A stretch of DNA of 64,000 nucleotides from Arthrobacter sp. OAP107 (GTDB lineage Bacteria; Actinomycetota; Actinomycetes; Actinomycetales; Micrococcaceae): positions 2,728,001-2,792,000 of the forward strand of contig NZ_JBEPOK010000001.1 of NCBI RefSeq assembly GCF_040546765.1, in the 5' to 3' direction. The notes beneath the pieces were generated by a model. The model saw only the letters and a list, made by a program, of their open reading frames with translations, was not told where the DNA came from and made no database searches. Position 1 is the first letter of the stretch. Each line of letters opens with the position of its first letter. A program made the translations under genes and the position numbers. Below, in pieces: positions 16,230 to 24,706 of the stretch.

Positions 16230-17166
16230 TGTGAATATCACCCTCAACCCTTCGATCACGCTTCGCCAGGTTCTCCACTTTGTGGTTGCAGCCGAAACCG
16301 GCACCATGAGCGAGGCGGCCCGCCGGCTGCACATGGCGCCGTCGGCCATCTCCATGTCCATCGCGGAACTGGAGCGGATTGTCGGAGCTCAGCTGTGCAT
16401 CAAGCGCAAGTCGAAAGGGCTCACCCTGACGTCAACGGGCATCGTCGTTTTCCGCCAGGCACGCCAATTGCTTGACCTTGCTGACGAGATCGCGTCACTT
16501 TCACAACGGGACAGGACGGATATCCGGGGTCCGTTGACCGTCGGGTGCTTCATGCCGCTGGGACCCACCATCATTCCGCCGATGCTGGCCGATTTCGCGG
16601 ACCAATGCCCGCACGTTGAGGTTGATTTCATTGAGGGGTACCACGAGGATCTGCAGGAGCGTCTGCTCAACGGTTCCATCGACGCCGCCTTCGTCTATGA
16701 CATGGACATTTCCCCAGCCCTCAAGACGGCACCGCTGCTGTCCGTGGAGCCGTACATCCTGCTTCCGGCGGACCATCCCTTGCGCGAGGTCGAGGTGGTT
16801 TCGCTCCGCGACGTGGCTGCCAGTCCGCTCATTTTCTTCGACGCTCCGCCCATTTCCACGCGCATCCTGGAGATGTACCGCGATGTCGGGCTGACCCCAG
16901 ACATCCGGCACCGCTCACGCAGCTATGCCACGGTCCGGTCGCTCGTGGCGAGCGGCCGTGGCGTTGCGGTGCTCTTCCAGCAACCCATGCTGGACGCGCC
17001 CTACGAGGAGCTGAAAGTTGTCCTCAAACGGGTTGCAGAACCCCGTGTTCACACCCGCGCCCAGGCCACCGTGTCGCTGGCCTGGACGCGGAGCATGCGG
17101 TTGAATGCCCGCGCCCAGGCGTGGGTGGGTGTCGCCGTCGAACGCTTTGGTTCTGCCGGTTCCTAA
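16207..17166 (+). CDS. LysR family transcriptional regulator
   Basis: Up to 319 residues. The N-terminal helix-turn-helix reads LRQVLHFVVAAETGTMSEAARRLHMAPSAISMSIAELER, followed by a periplasmic-binding-like effector domain (LTVGCFMPLGPTIIPPMLADF). ATG 16207 and GTG 16231 are both possible starts. Neither has a clear ribosome binding site, and GTG 16231 would leave the TTGTCA dyad as an autoregulatory site. It is divergent from the VAO-like gene and overlaps by four bases, tail to tail, with the NtaA-like gene, so either could be its target. Confidence 0.87.
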   Translation: MLVSRIDNVNITLNPSITLRQVLHFVVAAETGTMSEAARRLHMAPSAISMSIAELERIVGAQLCIKRKSKGLTLTSTGIVVFRQARQLLDLADEIASLSQRDRTDIRGPLTVGCFMPLGPTIIPPMLADFADQCPHVEVDFIEGYHEDLQERLLNGSIDAAFVYDMDISPALKTAPLLSVEPYILLPADHPLREVEVVSLRDVAASPLIFFDAPPISTRILEMYRDVGLTPDIRHRSRSYATVRSLVASGRGVAVLFQQPMLDAPYEELKVVLKRVAEPRVHTRAQATVSLAWTRSMRLNARAQAWVGVAVERFGSAGS

Positions 17167-18470
17167 GCCGCGGGGCGCGAGAGTCCGAGGTTGTCACGCA
17201 GGGTGGTGCCCTCGTATTCGGACCGGAAGTAGCCACGGTTTTGGAGTTCCGGGACCAGCTTGTCGCAGATGAGTTTGAAGCCGCCCGGGTTGAAGGGCGC
17301 ATTCAGGTTGAAGCCGTCGCAGGCCTTTGATTCGAACCAGTCCACCATGCGGTCCGCCACCTGGGACGGGGTGCCGGCCATCCACTGGTGTCCGGTGGAG
17401 CGGGCCAGGTCCACGATTAGTTCGCGCAGTGTCATGCCCATGTCCACACTCTTCTTGCGGTAGATCTGGTAGCGGCTGCCCAGCCTAGCGTCGTCGGAAA
17501 ACCAGTCGGCCGGGATCGATTCATCGAACTCCAGCTCGGAAAGGTCCATCTTGAGGTCGGCGCCCACCTGCTTGCGGCCGTTGCCGAGGTGCACGTAGCC
17601 GGCCAGCTCATTGGCGAGGTCCTGTGCTTCCTTCTCGGTGTCCCCGAGAATAGGCAGGATGCCCGGGATGATTTTGACGTCGTCGGGATTCCGGCCCTTC
17701 TCGGCCACCATGTTCTTGAATTTGGTGTAGAACTCGATGGACGGTTCCTTGAACGGCTGGGCGGTGTAGATCCCGTCGGCCGCCGACGAACCCAGGTCCA
17801 TGCCGGGGCCCGAGGATCCTGCCTGGACCAGCACGGGGCGCCCCTGCGGCGACCGGGGCATGTTGATGGGCCCCTCGACTTCAAAGAACTCGCCCTTGTG
17901 CCGGATGGCCTTGAGCTTGCTCCGGTCCACGTACTCGCCGGAGGCCCGGTCCACGATGATGGCGTCATCGGACCAGCTGTCCCAGAGCCGTTGCACCACA
18001 TCCACGAATTCGGTGGCCCGCCGGTAACGAACGGCCGGGTCGGGAACGTCCTCCACCCCGTAATTGCTGAAGCCGTCCGACGACGTGACGATGTTCCAGC
18101 CGGCCCTGCCGTTGGACATGTGGTCCAGTCCGCACATCTGACGGGCGAGGTTGTACGGCTCGGAGAATGAGGTGGACATGGTTCCGATGAGGCCGATGTT
18201 CTTCGTCCTGGCGGCCAGGGCAGCGAGCACGGTCATGGGTTCGTAGAACCCGTTCATCTTGATGTCGCCCCGCATGACGGTGTTGGCGTGAACGATGTCC
18301 CCGAAGAAGACGGCGTCAAGCTTGGCGGCCTCGGCCATGGCGGTCAGGTCTGCAACGAAGTCCAGGTTGCCCAACTCTTCGGCCCGGCTTCCTTCCATCC
18401 GCCAGCTGTCCTTGTGGTAGCCAGCGGGCAGCATGAAGGTGGTAAGCACCATGTGATTCTTAGGCTTCAT
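17163..18470 (-). CDS. FMN-dependent monooxygenase, NtaA/SnaA/DszA family
   Basis: The 435-residue luciferase-fold enzyme starts at ATG 18470 (AAAGGA in front). Family marks are LDAVFFGDIVHAN, NIGLIGTMSTSFSEPYNLARQMCGLDHMSNGRAGWNIVTS and QAGSSGPGMDLG. Members take FMNH2 from a partner reductase and attack C-N or C-S bonds or hydroxylate heterocycles (nitrilotriacetate, dibenzothiophene sulfone, pristinamycin). No reductase lies beside it; the fused reductase at 1946 may serve. It follows an MHS transporter and an extradiol-type dioxygenase on the same strand, so these three may handle one ring compound. Confidence 0.88.
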   Translation of the reverse strand: MKPKNHMVLTTFMLPAGYHKDSWRMEGSRAEELGNLDFVADLTAMAEAAKLDAVFFGDIVHANTVMRGDIKMNGFYEPMTVLAALAARTKNIGLIGTMSTSFSEPYNLARQMCGLDHMSNGRAGWNIVTSSDGFSNYGVEDVPDPAVRYRRATEFVDVVQRLWDSWSDDAIIVDRASGEYVDRSKLKAIRHKGEFFEVEGPINMPRSPQGRPVLVQAGSSGPGMDLGSSAADGIYTAQPFKEPSIEFYTKFKNMVAEKGRNPDDVKIIPGILPILGDTEKEAQDLANELAGYVHLGNGRKQVGADLKMDLSELEFDESIPADWFSDDARLGSRYQIYRKKSVDMGMTLRELIVDLARSTGHQWMAGTPSQVADRMVDWFESKACDGFNLNAPFNPGGFKLICDKLVPELQNRGYFRSEYEGTTLRDNLGLSRPAA

Positions 18471-18654
18471 CGCCTGATTCCTTTCGTCATGTGCGCCAGT
18501 CCAGACGCCTCTCAGCCTCCAGCATGGCAGTCGTCCAATCTTGCGTAAATGCAGAAGTTTCTTAGCAGATAGTTCAATAAAACTGACAATGCTGGGTAAG
18601 AGGACGCCGCGAGCCGGAGCGCACGGCCACCCGCTGGCGAGCACTGTGGAATGT

Positions 18655-20019
18655 TTAGACGGCGTCGAGCTTGAGAAGTGAACCCTCGCGCGTGAAGCGC
18701 ACTGCGGCGAGACCGGCCGCCAGGATGAGGATCCAGAACACTGCAACCATCCAAACGCCGCCGTCAGCTACGAGAACCAGGCCGGTGGCGATCATGGGGG
18801 TGAAGCCTGCACCGATCATCGAAGCGCCCTGGTACGACAGCGACGCCCCTGTGTAACGGACGCCGGTGGGGAATTGCTCTGAAATATAGGCGCCGATGGG
18901 TCCGGCGAGGGCGCCCTGGACCAGTCCGTTGCCGATCACCACTGCCACCGCGAAGCCCCACAGGGTCCCGTTAGTTAGCAGCATTATCAGGGGAAAGGCG
19001 AGGACGATGGCTCCAATGCCCGCGCCGGTGAGGACAGCGCGCCGGCCAAGCCGGTCACTGAGCCGTGCAGAGTAGAAGCAGACTGCCACCGTTACCACGG
19101 CGGCAGCTCCCTTCCAGTTCAGGACGCCGGAGCGATCCACGCCGCTTCCCACAGCCATGGAGACGCCCCACACAGTCAGTAGTCCCTGGCAGGCGTAGAA
19201 TCCCAAGGTTGCAACGAGGGTGACCACGACGAGGCGCGGATGATGGCGGAGCACCTCCAGCAGAGGCGGGTGCTTGACTTTGGCGGCTTCGGCGTCGAGC
19301 TTCTGGAAGACGGGTGTTTCTGCCACCCGCAGACGGATGATCATGCCGATAAGGATCAGGACGGCGCTGAGCAGGAACGGTATTCGCCAGCCCCAGACCA
19401 GGAACTGGTCCCCGGTCAGGGCGGAAACGGCGGAAACCACAAGCGTGGCCAGTAGTCCCCCGGCCGGTCCGCCGGCGTTGGCAAATGCTGCAGCGAGGCC
19501 GCGCTTTTTTGCAGGAGCGTGCTCCAGGGCCATCAGGGTGGCGCCGCCCCACTCGCCGCCAACTGAAATGCCTTGGATGACTCGCAGGAGGACCAAGATG
19601 ATCGGCGCCGCAACACCGACTTGCGCCGTGGTGGGCAGGACCCCGATCAGGACGGTGGCGCCGCCCATCATGAGCATCGACAGCACCAGCATCTTTTTTC
19701 GGCCGAGGCGATCACCGAAGTGGCCGAAAACGATGCCGCCGAGCGGCCTGGCGACGTATCCGGCTGCAAGGGTCGCGAAGGAGGCAAACAGGGAGAGGCC
19801 GGGGCCGAGGTTGGCAAAGAAGACCCGGTCAAACACCAGCGATGCAGCGGTGGCGTAAAGAATGAAGTCGTAGTACTCGATGATGCTGCCGATGAGGCTG
19901 GAGCCCAGAATGCGGCGCATGTCCTTGGTGTTCAGGGAGTCAGCCGGGGATGGCTTCCTGCTCGATGACAGGTCCACCGGCTTCTGGCTTCTCTCGTGGG
20001 AGGTTTTCGGTTCCAACAT
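18655..20019 (-). CDS. MFS transporter, metabolite:H+ symporter (MHS) family
   Basis: The 454-residue membrane protein starts at ATG 20019 and has about twelve hydrophobic segments. The MHS pattern is clear: GSIIEYYDFILYATAASLVF in the first segment, GYVARPLGGIVFGHFGDRLGRKK in loop 2-3, and the RVIQGISVGGEWGGATLMALEH motif. Relatives import carboxylates such as shikimate, ketoglutarate or aromatic acids with protons. It lies between the dioxygenase and the NtaA-like gene and probably brings in their substrate. Confidence 0.88.
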   Translation of the reverse strand: MLEPKTSHERSQKPVDLSSSRKPSPADSLNTKDMRRILGSSLIGSIIEYYDFILYATAASLVFDRVFFANLGPGLSLFASFATLAAGYVARPLGGIVFGHFGDRLGRKKMLVLSMLMMGGATVLIGVLPTTAQVGVAAPIILVLLRVIQGISVGGEWGGATLMALEHAPAKKRGLAAAFANAGGPAGGLLATLVVSAVSALTGDQFLVWGWRIPFLLSAVLILIGMIIRLRVAETPVFQKLDAEAAKVKHPPLLEVLRHHPRLVVVTLVATLGFYACQGLLTVWGVSMAVGSGVDRSGVLNWKGAAAVVTVAVCFYSARLSDRLGRRAVLTGAGIGAIVLAFPLIMLLTNGTLWGFAVAVVIGNGLVQGALAGPIGAYISEQFPTGVRYTGASLSYQGASMIGAGFTPMIATGLVLVADGGVWMVAVFWILILAAGLAAVRFTREGSLLKLDAV

Positions 20020-20238
20020 GATCTCTTTTCGAAGCTGTGAGAGTTCGGTGACCGACGGCGATGCGGACCTATTCCGAAGCAACCCCTTCATGCGCTCTAC
20101 CAAGCATGACCCAGATCACAGCAGATGACCAATTTAACGCATAACCGTGGTGAAAGTATTTAATTCCGAGACAGGCGAAGGTGCGGAAGCGTGGAAGCTG
20201 GGTTGTGCCTAAATCACGGTGATGGCAGTCCGGAGCGT

Positions 20239-21132
20239 CTACCGGTGGAGGCTGCTGAGGGACCGGCGATCCACGGGGGCGAGCCCAAACTTGCGGAAGT
20301 CCAGGGGGCGGTAGGCGCCCCACATGTTGTACCAGTTCTCGTCCTCGCCCCATACGACCGGGGGGCGGGAGTCGTCGTAGATCTGTTCCAGGTCCGTGTA
20401 AAGCTCTACGACGGCCCCGGAGGTCTCCACGTAGTATGCGGCGATGTTGTGACCGGCACCGTGCCGGACCGGGCCCCAGATCAGCTCCCGGCCCAGTTTG
20501 TTCAGCCGGTCGCCGAGCTTTCCGAGATCGGAAATGCTCTGCGTCTGCCATGCGTGATGGTGCAGGGTCCCGTCGCCGCGTACCAGGGCAATGCCGTGGT
20601 GGTCAGCGTTGCAGCGCATGAAATAGGCAAAGTCATCCCCGATGACGTCCGAAAGGCGGAAATCCAGCACCCGGTGCAGGAAGCGCATCATTCCGCCGAC
20701 GTCTCGGGGGTGGAAGTTGAAGTGACCGTACCGGTCCGGGCCGAAGGACTGCTGGAGGGCGATGTTCTCCTGCATGCCCACGTAGACTTCGAACACGAAG
20801 CCCTCGGGCCCGATGAAGGAAAAACCATCCTCAATACCAGCACCTCGGGGCTTGTTGCTGAGGATCGCCAAGTTCTCGTTCTCCACGCGCCGCCGGATCT
20901 CCCGCAGGGCATCGCCGTTGGCAGCGACCAGGCCGAAGCCATCCACGCCATTGACATCAGACTCGACGTAGACCAGTTCGTGGTGGACGTTACCGGCAGC
21001 GAGGTACACGGCATCGGACGTCCGTTCCGTTTCACGGAGCCCAAGGAGCTGGGTTGCGTCAAATACCGAGTTGGCCAGGTCCGTCGTCTGAATGCTCACG
21101 TGGCCCATGGCGCTAATCAATCCCCAGGACAT
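20239..21132 (-). CDS. Extradiol-type ring-cleavage dioxygenase, VOC superfamily
   Basis: The 297-residue protein has the two tandem vicinal-oxygen-chelate domains of type I extradiol dioxygenases. Candidate Fe(II) ligands in the C-terminal domain are His137 (GHFNF), a His in LHHHAW (191-193), and Glu243 (VVELYTD); Tyr234 (YYVETSG) is also typical. Such enzymes cleave catecholic rings next to the hydroxyl pair. It is transcribed toward the MHS transporter and the NtaA-like gene, with 219 bases between. A palindrome at 21189-21206 lies in its promoter. The ring substrate is unknown. Confidence 0.85.
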   Translation of the reverse strand: MSWGLISAMGHVSIQTTDLANSVFDATQLLGLRETERTSDAVYLAAGNVHHELVYVESDVNGVDGFGLVAANGDALREIRRRVENENLAILSNKPRGAGIEDGFSFIGPEGFVFEVYVGMQENIALQQSFGPDRYGHFNFHPRDVGGMMRFLHRVLDFRLSDVIGDDFAYFMRCNADHHGIALVRGDGTLHHHAWQTQSISDLGKLGDRLNKLGRELIWGPVRHGAGHNIAAYYVETSGAVVELYTDLEQIYDDSRPPVVWGEDENWYNMWGAYRPLDFRKFGLAPVDRRSLSSLHR

Positions 21133-21188
21133 CCTTGTCTCCTACTCGTTGCACGGCTCTAACGGATAGGGTTGTACCCGCTTTGTTC

Positions 21189-21206
21189 ACGATAAAACAC
21201 TATCGT
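21189..21206. promoter_or_regulatory. Palindrome ACGATA-N6-TATCGT
   Basis: A perfect 6-base inverted repeat about 57-74 bases upstream of the dioxygenase start, in an AT-rich stretch (21181-21245). The position suits an operator; no protein can be assigned. Confidence 0.4.
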
Positions 21207-21267
21207 ACATAGAATAAATAATCTAGGAAAAAATATAAAAAGCGGCTCATCTTGTAGGCGAGACAGT

Positions 21268-21665
21268 ATGACCAACTGGCGAATCAGGCAGTTCCACTCA
21301 TTAGACCTGGACGGGGTCATCGGGCTGCCGGACCGGCAGGTCCGGGAAGCAATGTGGCAGCGCTTCATCCCGACGCCCGTGGTGGACGCCGTGGACGTGG
21401 AACTGCTTGTGGAACGCACGCAAGGCTTCTCCCCCGGCGACATTGAATACGCGGCCCGGGCCTCCCAGCGGGCACTGGAAAAAGCGGTGTGCGACGACGG
21501 CGGGCTGGCGTCAGGCGGCACAGTTTCGGTCCGGGAGGCGGTGCGGAAGGGGCCCTCCACCCAGGGACTACCTCGACGCCATCGCCGAAACCCGGACCAC
21601 CATCAGCGCCGAAGTCCACCAAGACTTCCGGAGGACACCGACGCCCTGGGCTGCGTGTATTTGGA
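21268..21665 (+). pseudogene. Remnant of an AAA-family ATPase (C-terminal part, frameshifted)
   Basis: The reading frame from 21268 encodes LPDRQVREAMWQRFIP and ELLVERTQGFSPGDIEYAARAS, the helical lid region of AAA ATPases of the Cdc48/FtsH type. After about 21550 the similarity moves to another frame (RDYLDAIAETRTTISAEV, a plausible native C terminus). The Walker A and B part is absent. This is the 3' third of a larger gene with a frameshift, abutting the promoter of block 2, so a deletion or insertion end is near 21265. Confidence 0.7.
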
Positions 21666-22422
21666 ACAAACAGCCGAATGACAGGACCACGCACCACGCA
21701 GCGAGCAGACGCAGGAGCGTCAGCCACTCTAACCGATCGGGCGAGGAGGTACCGCTGTGGCGCCTTCATGTTGCTTGACGACCGGCTGATCCAGAACGGA
21801 TGCTCTGTCTGCCCAATTGAGGCACACCCCAACCTGACGTCAGCCAGCTACGGCGGGACTCAGGTGTGGGTTTGGGTCACTGAGGCTGTGTCGGTGAATC
21901 ACTGTTCCGTCATGCAGTCATCCAGCGAGTTGGCCATGAAGGAATATGAAAGACCAGCCAGGCGGAAACCTCATTTCCGGACGCCGCGCCCAAAAAACCT
22001 CCACCACATCATGCAGTAGACGCCGAAGGTACCCATGAACAGACAACGACACGAAAACCAGAGATGCAGGAGTGAAAGGCAGCGTGAGCTTCATGAGCCA
22101 AATGAACGGAAATGCAATCTCTCAGTCGGCCACGGTAATGCGCCCCAGAGCCTCTGCGGGAGTCCGGCGGAACCGATTCTCGAACAACTCGGTACATGTC
22201 ATGCCGTCCTCCCCCCGACCCACCATGAACAAGCAGCAAAGCCAACACGAAGAGAGAAGGAGAAACCTGGTGAACACCCAACGGCCAAGAAAGGAAACCC
22301 CGCCGGAAATTTTCTCAGGGCATGTTGCCCCGGCCAGTTACGTCCATGAACAGGTAACAAGCACCAAGACCACCGAGCAAGGAACGGAAGAGGCAGCAGG
22401 CCACACCAGCGGCAAACAATGA

Positions 22423-22446
22423 AAAAGGCCCCCGAAGGGGCCCTTT
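22423..22446 (-). terminator. Terminator hairpin in the left repeat
   Basis: On the minus strand, GGGCCCC-TTC-GGGGGCC is followed by TTTTTCAT. A second weaker hairpin, CCCTG-TT-CAGGGG followed by CTTTTTA, lies at 22475-22495. Both occur again in the right repeat at 63028-63051 and 63080-63100. Confidence 0.7.
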
Positions 22447-22502
22447 CACAACACCATTTGTCCACACTCAGAGGCTAAAAAGCCCCTGAACAGGGAAAAC
22501 AC

Positions 22503-22525
22503 GTGCCCGAGGTGGGACTCGAACC
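22503..22525 (-). other. tRNA 3'-end-like sequence, possible attachment-site remnant
   Basis: On the minus strand the 23 bases contain GGTTCGAGTCCCACC, which has the T loop (TTCGAGT) and the 3' side of a T stem, followed by CTCGGGC, a plausible acceptor strand. The 5' side of the T stem does not pair and no anticodon arm is found, so it is not a tRNA gene. The identical 23 bases recur at 63109-63131. Identical tRNA tails are typical of sites left by integrative elements. Confidence 0.5.
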
Positions 22526-22639
22526 GGGCGCCAACCCTTGAAAACCCGCCACTCCCCCAAAAACCTCCCCAATCCGGCCCAGTCCGATGCCAGTACAACC
22601 GAATCCGAAGCCCAGGGTGTGCATCAGTAATGATGGAAT

Positions 22640-22865
22640 TGGCTTGTGTTGCGGTGTGACTCTGGGTGTGACTGACGCCCTGCGAAGGGTTTGTCTTGAC
22701 AATGATCTGTCCGCCGCGGCGCAGGCTGCACTAAACGCGGCGGCCAGGTGGACATGACCTCATAGGAGCCTGCTCGAAGAATCCCATTACTGTCTTGTCT
22801 GCCCACCCGGCCGGCGTGCCCCTAATGTCCCACCGCACGCAACGGAAGGCAGGGCCAGTTTCATC
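22640..22865 (+). ncRNA. Candidate IS110 bridge-RNA region
   Basis: In IS110-group elements such as IS621, a structured noncoding RNA that pairs with target and donor DNA is made from the left end, upstream of the transposase. This element has a 245-base noncoding left end in the right place. I did not fold it or identify the target- and donor-binding loops, so only the location supports the call. Confidence 0.3.
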
Positions 22866-24182
22866 ATGACAAACCAACATCTGAAAGTCATCGCCGGGAT
22901 CGACACACACGCCGACACCCACCACGTCGCAATCATCGACGAGACCGGCAGACACATCACCGACAAAGAGTTTCTCGCCGTGGGTGCCGGCTACCGGAAC
23001 ATCGCGGCCTTCATCACCGGATTCGGCCCGGTCATTGCCGCCGGAGTGGAAGGCACCGGCAGTTATGGCGCCGAACTCGCCCGCGTCCTGACCGGGGAAG
23101 GCATCCGGGTCCTGGAAGTCATGCGCCCGAACCGGCAGGGCCGCCGGCTCAGGGGCAAATCCGATCCTCTGGATGCCTACCAGGCGGCAGAAGCCGCGCT
23201 GGCCGGCCGGAACGTCGCAACACCAAAATCCCGGAACGGCGCCGTGGAATCCCTGCGGGTCCTGCGCGCCGAACGGGCCACGGCCATGCGCGCCCGGGTA
23301 GCGGTCATGACCCAGATCAAAAGCATCCTCACCGCAGCCCCCGAGGCGCTCCGGGCCAAATACCGGCACCTGACCCGCGCCGCGATGATGACCGCGCTGG
23401 AGAAAACCCGCCCCGCAGGGGACCTGACAGAACCGGTGAACGCCACCGCGGCCGTGCTCAAACGCCTCGCCATCCGTTACCGCGCCTTGAACCAGGAAGT
23501 GGCCGTGATCGACGCCGAACTCGACGCGATCATCACAATCCATGCCCCGATGCTCCGCGACGTCAGGGGCGTAGGAACGGACGTCGCCAGCCAACTGCTG
23601 GTCACCGTCGGCGACAACCCCGAACGGGTCACCACGGAAGCGAAATTCGCCGCCCTCGTCGGGGTCGCGCCGATACCGGCATCATCGGGGAAAACGAGAC
23701 GGCACCGGCTCAGCCGCGGCGGCGACAGGCAGGCCAACAAAGCCATCCACCACGTTGCCCTGGTCCGGATGAAAACCGACACCCGCACCAGGAACTACGT
23801 CGCCAGACGCCGGGCCGAAGGCAAAAGCACCAAGGAAGCAATCCGCTGCCTCAAACGCTACATCGCCCGCGAAATCTACGACCAGCTCATCCACCCACAA
23901 CCGGCACCAGACGCCGGAGCCCTCCGCATATTGCGAAAGAGCAAGAACATCACCCTCCAAGCCGCCGCAGATCGCCTCCATGTCTGGCCCACATCACTAT
24001 CCCGGCTCGAACGCGGACTAACCCGCCACGACGAGTTCTACCAACGCTACAAGCAGTGGCTCAGCTCTCCATCGGCAGAAACCGCCGGGACGGGCCTCTG
24101 CCTTGCGGATCTGACCCGCAGACAATCTGGCGTCGGGGAACAGGCGACAGGCTCGGCGCCCCCGCCATCCCTGCCGTCATGA
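22866..24182 (+). CDS. IS110-family transposase
   Basis: The 438-residue protein has the N-terminal DEDD RuvC-like domain (Asp13 in GIDTHADTH, Glu62 in AGVEGTGSYG, Asp100 and Asp103 in KSDPLDAYQ). The C-terminal Tnp_20 domain includes DVRGVGTDVASQLLV and APIPASSGKTRRHRLSRGG, with the catalytic serine at 273 or 274. Residues about 350-395 add a small helix-turn-helix-like tail (RILRKSKNITLQAAADRLHVW). Length and motifs are intact, so the element may be active. A candidate second start is not needed; ATG 22866 follows GGAAGGCAGGGCC. Confidence 0.92.
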   Translation: MTNQHLKVIAGIDTHADTHHVAIIDETGRHITDKEFLAVGAGYRNIAAFITGFGPVIAAGVEGTGSYGAELARVLTGEGIRVLEVMRPNRQGRRLRGKSDPLDAYQAAEAALAGRNVATPKSRNGAVESLRVLRAERATAMRARVAVMTQIKSILTAAPEALRAKYRHLTRAAMMTALEKTRPAGDLTEPVNATAAVLKRLAIRYRALNQEVAVIDAELDAIITIHAPMLRDVRGVGTDVASQLLVTVGDNPERVTTEAKFAALVGVAPIPASSGKTRRHRLSRGGDRQANKAIHHVALVRMKTDTRTRNYVARRRAEGKSTKEAIRCLKRYIAREIYDQLIHPQPAPDAGALRILRKSKNITLQAAADRLHVWPTSLSRLERGLTRHDEFYQRYKQWLSSPSAETAGTGLCLADLTRRQSGVGEQATGSAPPPSLPS

Positions 24183-24313
24183 CCGGGGAAGCTCTGGGGT
24201 CAAGAGCGGCCGCAGGCCGTCGCGCAGCGATCGACAGACCCTTGACGCCGGAGCTTTCAGCCCCGGTAACCTCAACGACGCTCGGGGCGCCGAGCCCCTT
24301 GACGACAATAGGA

Positions 24314-24600
24314 GCATCACTGTCCACACCCTCTTTTTGGTCGATTTGATGACGTCCATGGGCGGGCCAAGCTCCCCAGCCCTTCGGCTGGACGAACAAC
24401 TGACTTTGCTCGTCGTCGTTCGTTCCGCTGTCATCACGCTCGGACGCGTTAGCCGGGCCCGGCGCGCGACCTCGACGGAGCACCGACGTGCGGGCCAAGC
24501 GTCAGGCTGGGAATCAACGAGCGTCACAGTATTGGGCCTCCTTCGAACATCTTTCTCATGGGCGAACAAATAGAAGAGGGCATGACCGAACCTCGCCCCA
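24314..24600. repeat. Left copy of the repeat module, second part
   Basis: The repeat continues after the insertion sequence. CACTGTCCACACCCTCTTTT at 24318 matches 63229, and AACGAGCGTCA plus CTCCTTCGAACAT and AATAGAA at 24512-24572 match 63418-63472. The middle is poorly conserved. No gene is evident here or in 24601-24706. Confidence 0.65.
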
Positions 24601-24706
24601 TCGGGGCATCGAACGGCCAAGAGGCCCAGCTCGCTTCCCCTGCATGACGGAATCGCAATTATCGGCGTTCGCTAGAAGAGTGCGTCGGTCTATCCCGTGC
24701 ATGATG

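Larger units (their letters stand above)
21893..22620. repeat. Left copy of a diverged 1-kb repeat module, first part
   Basis: This stretch aligns along its whole length with about 62525-63228. Strong blocks include TTCCGTCATGCAGTC, CCATGAACAGGTAAC, AAAAAGGCCCCCGAAGGGGCCC, AGGCTAAAAAGCCCCTGAACAGGGAAAAC and ACAACCGAATCCGAAG (here described in pieces). No convincing gene is seen. The copy breaks off at GGGTGT (22620), where the IS110-family element begins, and resumes at about 24318. Between 21666 and 21892 nothing recognisable was found. Confidence 0.75.
22621..24313 (+). mobile_element. IS110-family insertion sequence
   Basis: The element is delimited by comparison with the uninterrupted repeat at 63220-63245: homology stops at 22620 and resumes near 24318. 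GCATCA is found at both edges (22621-22626 and 24314-24319), like the short core repeats of IS110 elements, and no long terminal inverted repeats are seen. It contains one transposase gene with 245 bases of noncoding left end and 131 bases of right end. The exact edges could move by a few bases. Confidence 0.75.

Noticed and set aside
22503..22525. Intact tRNA gene on the minus strand
   Set aside because: Only the T loop and 3' acceptor strand are tRNA-like; the T stem does not close and no anticodon arm is found. The same applies to 63109-63131.
21893..22620. CRISPR array suggested by recurring ATGAAC and CATGCAGT words
   Set aside because: Word spacing is irregular and there are no constant-length repeats and spacers; no cas genes are present.
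24177..24620. 147-codon minus-strand frame after the IS110 element
   Set aside because: It spans the insertion junction. Slight similarity to a frame in the right repeat follows from the DNA repeat and does not show coding.
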